The notes under the pieces are model-generated. The model did not search any database and was not told the origin of the DNA. It saw only the letters and a list, made by a program, of their open reading frames with translations. This document shows positions 53,592-61,947 of a DNA stretch of 64,000 nt, piece by piece. This DNA is from Mucilaginibacter ginsenosidivorax. Lineage in GTDB: Bacteria; Bacteroidota; Bacteroidia; Sphingobacteriales; Sphingobacteriaceae. The DNA lies in the NCBI RefSeq assembly GCF_007971525.1, contig NZ_CP042437.1:3720001-3784000 (forward strand), given 5' to 3'. The position numbers and the translations under genes were made by a program. The number at the start of each line of letters is the position of its first letter. Within the stretch, counting starts at the first letter, position 1.

Positions 53592-55082
53592 ATGGAAACT
53601 AAAAAGAAACTGACAACAGCCTCGGGCAAGCCTTACGCCGAAAACGAGAACTCGCAAACCGCGGGGCCACGGGGCCCAATCCTGTTGCAGGATTTTATTC
53701 TGCACGAGAAAATGGCACACTTTAACCGCGAACGGATACCTGAGCGTGTTGTGCACGCCAAGGGTTCCGGGGCATACGGCACACTGACAATTACACATGA
53801 TATAAGCAAATACACCAGGGCAAAAGTTTTTAACGCCATTGGCAAGCAAACCAAATTGTTTCTTCGATTTTCGACGGTTGGTGGCGAAAAAGGATCGGCA
53901 GATACCGAGCGCGACCCGCGGGGCTTTGCCATTAAGTTTTATACGGAGGATGGTAACTGGGATTTAGTTGGCAATAACACCCCTGTGTTTTTTATAAAAG
54001 ACCCCAAAAAATTTGGCGACTTCATCCACACGCAAAAGCGCGACCCGTATACCAATTGCAAAAGCGCTACCATAATGTGGGATTTTTGGTCGTTAAACCC
54101 CGAAAGCCTGCACCAGGTAACCATCTTGATGAGCGATAGGGGTACGCCTTACGGCTATCGCCATATGGATGGCTTTGGCAGCCATACCTTTTCATTTATT
54201 AATGCCGCGAACGAAAGATTTTGGGTTAAATTTCATTTTAAAACCCTGCAAGGCATCAAAAACTTTACCGATGCCGAAGCCGGCGAGATGCGCGGCAAAG
54301 CTCCTGATTTTGCACAACATGATTTGCTAACCCATATTGATGACGGCGATTTTCCGAAATGGGCCATGAAAATACAGGTAATGCCCGAGGCTGATGCCAA
54401 AACCTACCACATCAACCCATTTGATTTAACTAAAGTGTGGCCACATGGTGATTACCCGCTGATTGATGTTGGTGTATTGGAATTGAATGAAAACCCCGAT
54501 AATTATTTTGCCCATGTTGAGCAGGCTGCTTTTGCCCCGGCTCACGTTATTGATGGTGTTGGTTACTCGCCGGATAAGATGCTGCAAGGCCGTATTTTAT
54601 CCTATCCGGACGCGCACCGTTACCGTTTAGGGGGCAATTACGAGCAAATACCGGTTAATAAATGCCCTTACCTGGTAAGCAATTACCAAAGGGATGGCGC
54701 AATGGCGGTTAATGGCAATGGCGGATCGGCACCTAATTACTTTCCCAACAGTTTTGATGACATTGAGGCCGACCAAAGCTATAAAGAACCCGCCTGGGAT
54801 TTTGGCAGCTCTGTTGGCGATTGGTACGACCGCAATGCCGAAGGCGAAAACGACCATTACACACAGCCCGGCAATTTGTACCGGTTAATGGATGCCCAAC
54901 AAAAGCAGGATTTGATTAATAATATAGTAAACTCCATGAGCGGTATAGATGGGCCGAAGAAAGACCTGATTACCAACCGCCAGCTTTGCCACTGGTTCCG
55001 TGCAGATATTAACCTGGGCATGGCCATAGCCAAAGGCCTGCAGCTTGACCTGTCAGAAACAATGAAACATATGCCGGCTTAG
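53592..55082 (+). CDS. katA: Haem catalase
   Basis: The 496-residue clade-3-type small-subunit catalase breaks down H2O2. The catalytic His is in R-V-V-H-A-K-G-S-G near residue 54, the Asn in [10 protein letters not shown] near 127, and the proximal haem Tyr in [11 protein letters not shown] near 340. The ATG at 53592 gives the normal N-terminus; an upstream frame at 53559 adds 11 residues. It is divergent from oxyR and is likely activated by it. Confidence 0.97.
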   Translation: METKKKLTTASGKPYAENENSQTAGPRGPILLQDFILHEKMAHFNRERIPERVVHAKGSGAYGTLTITHDISKYTRAKVFNAIGKQTKLFLRFSTVGGEKGSADTERDPRGFAIKFYTEDGNWDLVGNNTPVFFIKDPKKFGDFIHTQKRDPYTNCKSATIMWDFWSLNPESLHQVTILMSDRGTPYGYRHMDGFGSHTFSFINAANERFWVKFHFKTLQGIKNFTDAEAGEMRGKAPDFAQHDLLTHIDDGDFPKWAMKIQVMPEADAKTYHINPFDLTKVWPHGDYPLIDVGVLELNENPDNYFAHVEQAAFAPAHVIDGVGYSPDKMLQGRILSYPDAHRYRLGGNYEQIPVNKCPYLVSNYQRDGAMAVNGNGGSAPNYFPNSFDDIEADQSYKEPAWDFGSSVGDWYDRNAEGENDHYTQPGNLYRLMDAQQKQDLINNIVNSMSGIDGPKKDLITNRQLCHWFRADINLGMAIAKGLQLDLSETMKHMPA

Positions 55083-55083
55083 A

Positions 55084-55204
55084 GGTTTTACGTTGGACGT
55101 TGTAGGTTTTACGTAGACAGCCTAAAGCAAAAAAGCCGATAGCAACTACTATCGGCTTTTGCAATAAATAAAAACGTATAACTTACAACGTACCACCTAA
55201 AACC
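55084..55204. repeat. Word palindrome filling the katA-glmS gap
   Basis: Left arm 55084-55114 (GGTTTTACGTTGGACGTTGT with AGGTTTTACGT) and right arm 55174-55204 match as inverted copies at 26 of 31 positions. The left arm begins two bases after the katA stop and the right arm ends at the last base of the glmS stop. A separate terminator hairpin lies at its centre. The right arm contains AAAAACGTATAACTTAC, identical to 17 bases at 24741, and AACTTACAAC, shared with the 4HB cassette arm at 4350. Confidence 0.82.
55131..55160. terminator. Bidirectional terminator between katA and glmS
   Basis: AAAAGCCGATAG and CTATCGGCTTTT form a perfect 12-bp stem with a six-base loop, with A and T runs on either side. 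It can end both convergent transcripts and sits at the centre of the word palindrome. Confidence 0.92.
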
Positions 55205-57039
55205 TACTCCACCGTAACCGACTTAGCCAAATTTCTTGGCTGGTCAACATTACAGCCCCTCATAACAGCTATGTGGTAAGCCAGTAATTGTAATGGTATA
55301 GTTGCTATTAGCGGCACAAACGCTTCGTGGGTTTGGGATATCTCAATTACATAGTCGGCCATTTCTCTTACTTCGGTATCACCTTCGGTAACAATGGCTA
55401 TTACGTGGCCTTTGCGGGCTTTTACCTCCTGTATATTACTTATTACCTTTTCGTACGATGAGCTTTGGGTTGCAATTACAACCACCGGCATATCATCATC
55501 AATTAAGGCGATAGGGCCATGTTTCATTTCGGCAGCAGGATAGCCCTCGGCATGGATATAGGAGATCTCTTTCAGCTTTAAAGCGCCCTCTAATGCAACG
55601 GGGAATGAACTGCCCCTGCCCAAGAACAGGCAATTAGTCGAGTCTTTAAACTTGGCGGCAATTTTTACTACATGATCGTTGCATTTTAAAGCTTCCTCAA
55701 CCAGTTGAGGGATCTGGTTCAATTCGGTTAAATATTCCACCAGCTTGCTTTGGGTTATTTTACCACGCTGCTGGGCTATATAAAACGCTATCAGCGTTAA
55801 AACACTTACCTGGGCTGTAAACGCTTTGGTTGAAGCTACGCCAATTTCGGGCCCCGCATGTGTGTAAACACCGGCATGAGTGGTGCGCGGAATGGACGCA
55901 CCCACCACGTTGCAAATTCCAAAAATAGTAGCCCCTTTTTCTTTGGCCAACTCTATTGCTGCCATAGTATCGGCAGTTTCGCCGGATTGGGAGATGGCTA
56001 TTACCAGATCTTTCTCGGTGATGATAGGGTTGCGGTATCTGAACTCCGAAGCATACTCCACCTCAACAGGTACACGGGCGTATTCCTCAATCAAATACTC
56101 ACCAACCAGGCCAGCATGCCATGAGGTACCGCAGGCAATAATGATGATCCTGTCTACGTTCTTGAGCTTCTCCGTATATTCTTTTATCCCACCCAATTGT
56201 ACTTTACCTTGCTGCGGGTAAATACGGCCGCGTAAGCAATCGCGGATAGAGCGCGGCTGCTCGTAAATCTCTTTCAGCATAAAATGCTCGTAGCCGCCTT
56301 TTTCCAGCATTTCCAGCTTTAGGTCAAGCTCCTGGATGTAGGGTGTTTGAACCGAGTTGTCAATGTTTTTGATCAACAGGTTATCGCGGTGTATGTAGGC
56401 AATTTCGTTATCGTTTAAATAGATCACATTTTTGGTGTACTCCACAATAGGCGTTGCGTCTGATGCTATAAAGTATTCGCCTTTGCCAACACCAATCACC
56501 ATGGGGCTACCTTTACGTGCTGCTATCAGCAAATCGGGTTCATCGGCGCTCATGATCACTATGGCATAGGCGCCAATAACTTTAGTAAGTGATACCCTTA
56601 CTGCCTCGCGCAGGCCAAGGCCTGTTTGGTCCATGATATCTTCTATCAGGTGAATGAGCACCTCGGTATCGGTATCACTTTTAAAAACGTGGCCTTTGGC
56701 TGTAAGCGTTTCTTTAATAACGCCGTAGTTTTCGATAATACCATTATGTATTATGGTAAGCTTACGATTGCCAGACGAGTGTGGGTGCGAGTTACGGTCG
56801 CTTGGTGCGCCGTGTGTTGCCCAGCGGGTGTGCCCCATACCTATTGATCCTTTAAGGTCAATACCTTTTACAAAGTTTTCAAGGTCATCAACCTTGCCGG
56901 CCTTTTTATAAACCTTAAGCTCTTTATCTAACAGGGCAACACCGGCACTGTCATACCCCCGGTATTCTAAACGATGAAGTCCTTTTATAATGATGGGATA
57001 AGCATCTCTGTAACCTATATAACCAACAATTCCGCACAT
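55204..57039 (-). CDS. glmS: Glutamine-fructose-6-phosphate aminotransferase (isomerizing)
   Basis: GlmS makes glucosamine-6-phosphate for peptidoglycan and lipid A. The 611-residue protein starts M-C-G-I-V-G-Y-I-G with the nucleophilic Cys exposed after Met removal, so the ATG at 57039 is preferred over one ten codons upstream. The glutaminase domain spans ~1-230 (G-H-T-R-W-A-T-H-G near 73), two SIS domains follow (I-A-C-G-T-S-W-H-A-G near 297; L-G-R-G-S-S-F-P near 467), and the C-terminal tail ends L-A-K-S-V-T-V-E. TATTTTTG at 57067-57074 is its likely -7 element. Confidence 0.97.
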   Translation of the reverse strand: MCGIVGYIGYRDAYPIIIKGLHRLEYRGYDSAGVALLDKELKVYKKAGKVDDLENFVKGIDLKGSIGMGHTRWATHGAPSDRNSHPHSSGNRKLTIIHNGIIENYGVIKETLTAKGHVFKSDTDTEVLIHLIEDIMDQTGLGLREAVRVSLTKVIGAYAIVIMSADEPDLLIAARKGSPMVIGVGKGEYFIASDATPIVEYTKNVIYLNDNEIAYIHRDNLLIKNIDNSVQTPYIQELDLKLEMLEKGGYEHFMLKEIYEQPRSIRDCLRGRIYPQQGKVQLGGIKEYTEKLKNVDRIIIIACGTSWHAGLVGEYLIEEYARVPVEVEYASEFRYRNPIITEKDLVIAISQSGETADTMAAIELAKEKGATIFGICNVVGASIPRTTHAGVYTHAGPEIGVASTKAFTAQVSVLTLIAFYIAQQRGKITQSKLVEYLTELNQIPQLVEEALKCNDHVVKIAAKFKDSTNCLFLGRGSSFPVALEGALKLKEISYIHAEGYPAAEMKHGPIALIDDDMPVVVIATQSSSYEKVISNIQEVKARKGHVIAIVTEGDTEVREMADYVIEISQTHEAFVPLIATIPLQLLAYHIAVMRGCNVDQPRNLAKSVTVE

Positions 57040-57181
57040 AGTAAATTTTATAAAATGTAAATGGAGCAAAAATAATCAGCTATATAACACACTTCATAGC
57101 TTATTATTTTAATTATTTCAGAAAATGGAAAGGTTTTTACTTACTTAAAAATTAATTTTAAGAAGTGTTTTGGGCTTAAAC

Positions 57182-57206
57182 AAAAAAATCCCCTAAGCGG
57201 AGATTC
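57182..57206 (-). terminator. Terminator of the DUF4270 gene
   Basis: On the minus strand AATCTCC pairs with GGGGATT (one mismatch) around a five-base loop, followed by seven T; it lies 20 bases after the stop at 57227. Confidence 0.75.
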
Positions 57207-57226
57207 TTTTTATTTTAATTGAGCCT

Positions 57227-58639
57227 TTACAGCTTGGGTATCTTGGTATAAAAAATATTCAGTTTGATACGGTAAGGCGAATTTTTATCGCTGCCAATCA
57301 ATATTGTGCGGCCGGCAATTTGCGCGCTTGGAGATATAAGCCCTGCGCCAGTGGTTGAGTTTACTTCGCTGGTATCAATAGGGGCTACGTAAGTGCCATA
57401 ATCTATTGTCTTTTTACGGATCAAATCCTGGATGTAGCTTGTAATTACAAACCGGTAGGCTTTTATAGGTTCTTTGGTTGTGCGGGTATAAAAACCGCCA
57501 AATACCCCCGCCTGGTAAAGCGCGTTTGATGACGATGCATCCTGTATCAAAATACGCTGGTTGGCGATATCTAATTGATACATGGCCAATTTAGGCAACG
57601 ACGGATACGGAATACCTGAGCCCTGCACAGGTGTTATAATTAACTCGGCGCGGTTTAACACAATTGAATCGGGGTTAAGCTTACTTAAACCCGGGAACCC
57701 AACTTTGGCACGCAATGCGCCCAACCCTTGCAGGTAAACTGTAGTTTGGCTGGTTACACCAGCAGTTGCGGTTTTGGCCTTTGTTATAGCCTGGCTATAT
57801 TGATGTCTTATTTCGGCTGCGTGAATCGGGAAGGTTAACGATACACTTGCAGTATCTGTTGTTGTGTCATTCTTGGCCTTGTAAAATACGTCAAGGTGCG
57901 ACCGTGTAGACGAAAGATTTAATTGTAATGTACCACCCGCGTTTGAAGATTGTACCCTGGCCAGCGTTAAATATAAGCCCTTAACCAAATCCTGGAAAGC
58001 CGCGTCAGAAGCTAACGCTGTACCAGTGGCATTAAAAAGGTTATCATAAATAAACTGCTTGCTAAAAGGTATACGTAACTGCGGCGCAACCCTTTGCACG
58101 GTATCAATGGTGTCCTTACGTATGCGGGCAATAGTTAAGCTATCATGGGTGTTGGCAGTAAAGGTTTTAGTTGCCAATACAGTAGCCTGGCTCGCCCAGC
58201 GTTTGGTGCCATAATAGGTTTGGTTAGTGGGTTTATCTTGTAGCTGATATACGTTAACTTTATATCGTGAAACTACTGAATCGCCATAAAAGCCATCGGC
58301 ATAGCCCAATACCAGCACAGCCGAATCTATAGTAAGCGTGCCTGCAGGAACAGTATACGGAGCTGTTGGTAATTGAATGCCTAATGCCACATTTGTTTTT
58401 GTTGTGCCAAAAATTGGGTCAACAAACTCGCCAAGTGGTGTTTTGGTTAATCCCGATGTAACTACGGTTACAGTATCTTCGTCAACAGTGTTGATGGTAA
58501 CGGTAGTATCAACAAGCAAAGTGCCGCTTACCTGGGATGATGTATCTACGCCTAAACCTATGCCCTCCTGGCGCTTACAGCTATTGAAAATAAAAAGACT
58601 TATTAACAGGGTCAATAAGTCTAATCTGAAAAATTTCAT
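57227..58639 (-). CDS. DUF4270 family lipoprotein
   Basis: The 470-residue protein has a signal peptide with lipobox I-F-N-S-C near residue 21 and then a beta-rich secreted domain with the DUF4270 features: D-T-V-T-V-V-T-S-G-L-T-K-T-P-L-G-E-F-V-D-P-I-F-G, L-V-L-G-Y-A-D-G-F-Y-G-D near residue 112, Y-R-F-V-I-T-S-Y-I-Q near 397. In Bacteroidota it lies with the short glycogen-synthase-like gene and glmS or panC. It follows that gene by 15 bases and is co-transcribed. Function unknown. Confidence 0.93.
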   Translation of the reverse strand: MKFFRLDLLTLLISLFIFNSCKRQEGIGLGVDTSSQVSGTLLVDTTVTINTVDEDTVTVVTSGLTKTPLGEFVDPIFGTTKTNVALGIQLPTAPYTVPAGTLTIDSAVLVLGYADGFYGDSVVSRYKVNVYQLQDKPTNQTYYGTKRWASQATVLATKTFTANTHDSLTIARIRKDTIDTVQRVAPQLRIPFSKQFIYDNLFNATGTALASDAAFQDLVKGLYLTLARVQSSNAGGTLQLNLSSTRSHLDVFYKAKNDTTTDTASVSLTFPIHAAEIRHQYSQAITKAKTATAGVTSQTTVYLQGLGALRAKVGFPGLSKLNPDSIVLNRAELIITPVQGSGIPYPSLPKLAMYQLDIANQRILIQDASSSNALYQAGVFGGFYTRTTKEPIKAYRFVITSYIQDLIRKKTIDYGTYVAPIDTSEVNSTTGAGLISPSAQIAGRTILIGSDKNSPYRIKLNIFYTKIPKL

Positions 58640-58654
58640 ATATAATATTAAGTC

Positions 58655-59479
58655 TTATGCAACATGCACCAATTCGTCGTTGGTAATTTCGTCGTAAAAA
58701 TTGTAATAATTTTCGAAATCTGCGGTAGAATCAAATTCTAAAACCGATTTATTGCTGTTTTTAACATTATTTAACACATCTGCGTCGATATTCTCGCTGC
58801 CCAAAACAATCCCGTCTGAGTACTGGATTGCGCCGGCATAAAGTGCAGTGTTAGTGCCCTCTTTGTAAGCGTCAACGTGAACCTCAGTCATGTTGCTCAT
58901 GATTGCTTTTTGGGCAAAATCGGCACCAAGCTTATCATTAAAGTCGTTTTCGTAAATCGAATAAATGATTTTTGAATGCTTGAAAGTCGGGTCGTCTTTG
59001 TAAGTAGTTTTTAAATATGCAGGCACCAGGGCGCTTAACCATCCATGGCAATGGATGATGTCTGGAGCCCATCCTAATTTTTTAACCGTTTCCAATGCAC
59101 CTTTGCAAAAGAAGATCATACGCTCGTCATTATCGGCATAAAACTTGCCGTCCTTATCACCAAACACATGTTTACGCTGAAAATATTCTTCATTATCTAA
59201 AAAATACACCTGCATACGTGCTGCCGGGATAGATGCTACCTTAATGATCAGCGGGTTATCATTATCGTTGATAATAATATTCATACCCGATAAACGGATA
59301 ACTTCATGAAGTCTGTTCCTGCGCTCGTTAATATTGCCAAAACGCGGCATCAGGATCCGGATCTCGAATCCCTTCTCCTGCATTGCCTGCGGAAGTTGGC
59401 GTGTTATTTCAGCAATTTTTGTGAGTTCAAGGAAAGGAGACATTTCATGAGTTATAAACAATAGCTTAGATTTACCCAT
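58655..59479 (-). CDS. Short glycogen/starch synthase-like protein (GT5 N-terminal domain only)
   Basis: The 274-residue protein matches the N-terminal Rossmann half of GT5 glycogen synthases: L-L-F-I-T-H-E-M-S-P-F near residue 6 (where the full enzyme has the ADP-glucose K-x-G-G-L-A-D motif, here altered to T-K-I-A-E-I-T-R), D-I-I-H-C-H-G-W near 143 and V-L-G-S-E-N-I-D near 225. The C-terminal GT-B half is missing. The acidic tail ends near residue 274. The ATG at 59479 is chosen over a GTG one codon upstream. A role as a real synthase is doubtful. Confidence 0.88.
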   Translation of the reverse strand: MGKSKLLFITHEMSPFLELTKIAEITRQLPQAMQEKGFEIRILMPRFGNINERRNRLHEVIRLSGMNIIINDNDNPLIIKVASIPAARMQVYFLDNEEYFQRKHVFGDKDGKFYADNDERMIFFCKGALETVKKLGWAPDIIHCHGWLSALVPAYLKTTYKDDPTFKHSKIIYSIYENDFNDKLGADFAQKAIMSNMTEVHVDAYKEGTNTALYAGAIQYSDGIVLGSENIDADVLNNVKNSNKSVLEFDSTADFENYYNFYDEITNDELVHVA

Positions 59480-59529
59480 CACTTAATCAGTATTAAAAAT
59501 ATGTAAAGAAGTCAAAAAATTTGAGTTTG

Positions 59530-59567
59530 CAAATATAATCATTATTATATGAACTGTCAACGAATTG
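59530..59567. promoter_or_regulatory. Divergent promoters of the GT5-DUF4270 unit and panC
   Basis: On the minus strand TTG (59560-59558), a 20-base spacer and TATATTTG (59537-59530) fit the consensus exactly. On the plus strand TTG at 59565 and TATTTTTTG at 59584 are the panC elements (one base longer than the consensus). The two -33 elements are seven bases apart. Confidence 0.7.
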
Positions 59568-59634
59568 TGCAAGTAACTTTTGGTATTTTTTGCGTAAATG
59601 CACACCTTTACCAAATTTTGTAATTCAAACTACA

Positions 59635-60465
59635 TTGAAGATATTTACTACCAGGCAACAGGTAACCCAGTACTTTGCCAACAAAACCAACAAAACTGTT
59701 GGCTTTGTTCCTACAATGGGTGCGCTGCACAATGGCCACTTATCGTTAATTAAACAGGCTCAGCAAATTAGCACCGAAGTGGTTTGCAGTATTTTTGTAA
59801 ACCCCACCCAGTTTAACGATCCAAAAGACCTTGAAAAGTACCCCCGGCCCATTGCTGCGGATATTGCAATGCTGGAGCAGGCGGGCTGCGATATATTGTT
59901 TAACCCGGCGGTTGATGAGATGTATGATGATAATGAGAAATGGCATTTAGACATAGGCAACCTGGAGCACTTACTGGAAGGCAAATTCCGGCCCGGACAT
60001 TACCAGGGTGTTATGCAGGTGGTAAATAAACTGTTCAACATCGTAACGCCCGACATCGCATTTTTTGGGCAGAAAGACTACCAGCAGTTTATGGTGATAA
60101 GCAAAATGGTTAATTTATTAAGCATGCCCGTAAAGCTTGTGATGTGCCCCATTTTGCGCGATGCCGATGGCCTGGCCATGAGCTCGAGGAATATTCACTT
60201 AACCGCCGACGACAGGCAGCACGCCCTCATCTTATCAAAAACATTAAACTGGGTTAAAAGCAATTTCGATAAAGAAAATATCCCGCAACTTCAGCAGCAA
60301 GCCGAACAGATGATAGGTGCTGAGCCGGAAATTAGCCTTGAATATTTTGCAATTGTTGATGGCAGCACATTGTTGCCGGTCACCGCTGCCACTAAAAATA
60401 TAGTAGCCCTGGTAGCAGCCCGGGCGGGTAAAACAAGATTGATAGATAATATGTTGATGCTTTAG
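59635..60465 (+). CDS. panC: Pantothenate synthetase
   Basis: PanC joins pantoate and beta-alanine using ATP. The 276-residue protein contains V-G-F-V-P-T-M-G-A-L-H-N-G-H near residue 24 (the HxGH motif), V-V-C-S-I-F-V-N-P-T-Q-F near 47, F-G-Q-K-D-Y-Q-Q near 143 and M-S-S-R-N near 183. The start TTG at 59635 is preferred because a TTG at 59590 lies inside the -7 element. panD, which makes its beta-alanine substrate, follows 130 bases downstream. Confidence 0.95.
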   Translation: MKIFTTRQQVTQYFANKTNKTVGFVPTMGALHNGHLSLIKQAQQISTEVVCSIFVNPTQFNDPKDLEKYPRPIAADIAMLEQAGCDILFNPAVDEMYDDNEKWHLDIGNLEHLLEGKFRPGHYQGVMQVVNKLFNIVTPDIAFFGQKDYQQFMVISKMVNLLSMPVKLVMCPILRDADGLAMSSRNIHLTADDRQHALILSKTLNWVKSNFDKENIPQLQQQAEQMIGAEPEISLEYFAIVDGSTLLPVTAATKNIVALVAARAGKTRLIDNMLML

Positions 60466-60565
60466 TTCATAGTTGATGGTTCATCATCATGGTACAGGTT
60501 GTTTATTAGGTGTTGACTATGAATTAATTGTAATCTTTTTGGCCATGAACCATCAACTATGACCC
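60465..60565. repeat. Word palindrome between panC and panD (TCATAGTTGATGGTTCAT)
   Basis: TCATAGTTGATGGTTCAT (60467-60484) and ATGAACCATCAACTATGA (60545-60562) are perfect 18-base inverted copies; the left copy follows the panC stop by one base. The right copy is identical to that at 23189. The spacer of 60 bases holds no gene. Confidence 0.82.
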
Positions 60566-60582
60566 ATGAACAAAAAAGTTTA

Positions 60583-60590
60583 TAACTTTG
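60583..60590 (+). promoter_or_regulatory. -7 element of panD, possibly leaderless
   Basis: TAACTTTG ends four bases before the panD ATG at 60595, so transcription would begin at or near the A of the start codon. No clear -33 TTG precedes it; the palindrome arm stands 20 bases upstream. Confidence 0.5.
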
Positions 60591-60594
60591 CGCC

Positions 60595-60945
60595 ATGATT
60601 ATTGAGATATTGAAGTCCAAAATTCACAGGGTGAAGGTTACGCAGGCGGAGCTGAATTATGTGGGCAGTATTACAATTGACGAAGACCTGATTGAAGCAG
60701 CCGATATTATTCCGAACGAAAAAGTTCAGATAGTGAATAACAATAACGGCGCGCGTTTTGAAACTTATGTTATAAAAGGTGAGCGCGGCAGCGGCACGGT
60801 TTGCTTAAATGGTGCTACCGCCAGGCTGGCCCAGGTTGGCGATGTGGTTATCATTATGTCATACGCTTATATGGAGCGCGACGAAGCGCGAAAATATGAA
60901 CCCATATTGGTATTTCCTGATGCCGATAATAAATTAATAAAGTAA
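60595..60945 (+). CDS. panD: Aspartate 1-decarboxylase
   Basis: PanD makes beta-alanine from aspartate, feeding PanC. The 116-residue pyruvoyl enzyme is made as a precursor cleaved between Gly24 and Ser25, seen here as Y-V-G-S-I-T-I-D. Also present are K-I-H-R near residue 9, V-T-Q-A near 15, N-G-A-R near 51, [10 protein letters not shown] and L-N-G-A-T-A-R-L-A near 72-80. Two housekeeping coenzyme A genes therefore sit side by side. Confidence 0.97.
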   Translation: MIIEILKSKIHRVKVTQAELNYVGSITIDEDLIEAADIIPNEKVQIVNNNNGARFETYVIKGERGSGTVCLNGATARLAQVGDVVIIMSYAYMERDEARKYEPILVFPDADNKLIK

Positions 60946-60977
60946 ATTAGCGCGGTTTTAAAGCCCCTGGTTTACTA

Positions 60978-61946
60978 ATGAAATTACCTTTAACCTTTAC
61001 CTTTCTTCTTATGGCATCGCTGTGCTTTGCCCAGCGCCAGAATGTTTATTTTTTGAAAAACAACGGCAAACATGTTGATGTTCGCGACAGCGCCGATTAC
61101 ATCAGGATCATTCGCGAGCCCGATTCAGGGACTGTTTTTTTCAACGTATTGGAGTACTACCTTAACGGGAAAATTAAGACGTTGGGTAAAACCTCTACCA
61201 TCGATCCGGTAACACTTGAGGGCCAGTGTGTAACGTATTTTAAAAATAGCAATAAAGAATCTGTACGCACCTACAAAAAAGGCAAAGTGATTGGTAGCGC
61301 CTATGATTATTTCCCAAACGGCAAGTTATACCTTGGCAGGGAGTTTCCTGATAACGATAGCCCTTATAATGATTTTGACGGTAACTACTTATTAACAGAT
61401 TGTCTCGATTCATTGGGAACGCCGCTGGTAACAAACGGCAATGGGCATTATATTGGATATAATGATAATTTCAAAAAAGTAACTGAAGAGGGCGAAATTA
61501 AAAATGGCAAACGGGAAGGGCTTTGGAAAGGCCGTTTTGATGATATCCATACTCGTTTTGAAGAGAACTATAGTAACGGCCAACTTATTTCAGGCACTGC
61601 TACATTAGATGATGGCAAGGTTAATACCTATACCAAAACAAGGAGTGTGCCACCGCAGTTTAAAGGCGGGGTACAGGGCTTTGGCAGGTACCTTTCCAAT
61701 CATATTGAATACCCCACCTACGCAAGGCAAAATAATATACAGGGCCGTGTAGTTTTAACCTTTGTTGTTGAAAAAGACGGGCAGGTTACCGAGGTTAAAG
61801 TTGTAAAATCTGTTAGCCAGGAACTTGATGCAGAAGCTGTAAGGGTATTAAATGCTTCGCCGAAGTGGATACCTGGTATGCGTTTTGGATCGCCTGTAAG
61901 GGTTTTGTATTCGGTGCCGGTTGCTTTTGCATTGCAAGGCTATTAA
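60978..61946 (+). CDS. Exported MORN-like/TonB C-terminal domain protein
   Basis: The 322-residue protein has a signal peptide (L-P-L-T-F-T-F-L-L-M-A-S-L-C-F-A), a central region of MORN-like Y-x-N-G-K/x-G units (Y-L-N-G-K-I-K, Y-F-P-N-G-K-L-Y-L-G, Y-S-N-G-Q-L-I-S-G; residues ~50-215), and a TonB-C domain in the last 90 residues (F-K-G-G-V-Q-G-F..G-R-V-V-L-T-F-V-V-E-K-D-G-Q-V-T-E-V). As there is no membrane anchor, it is more likely a periplasmic partner than a true TonB. Convergent with the lipoprotein gene by two bases. Confidence 0.87.
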   Translation: MKLPLTFTFLLMASLCFAQRQNVYFLKNNGKHVDVRDSADYIRIIREPDSGTVFFNVLEYYLNGKIKTLGKTSTIDPVTLEGQCVTYFKNSNKESVRTYKKGKVIGSAYDYFPNGKLYLGREFPDNDSPYNDFDGNYLLTDCLDSLGTPLVTNGNGHYIGYNDNFKKVTEEGEIKNGKREGLWKGRFDDIHTRFEENYSNGQLISGTATLDDGKVNTYTKTRSVPPQFKGGVQGFGRYLSNHIEYPTYARQNNIQGRVVLTFVVEKDGQVTEVKVVKSVSQELDAEAVRVLNASPKWIPGMRFGSPVRVLYSVPVAFALQGY

Positions 61947-61947
61947 A

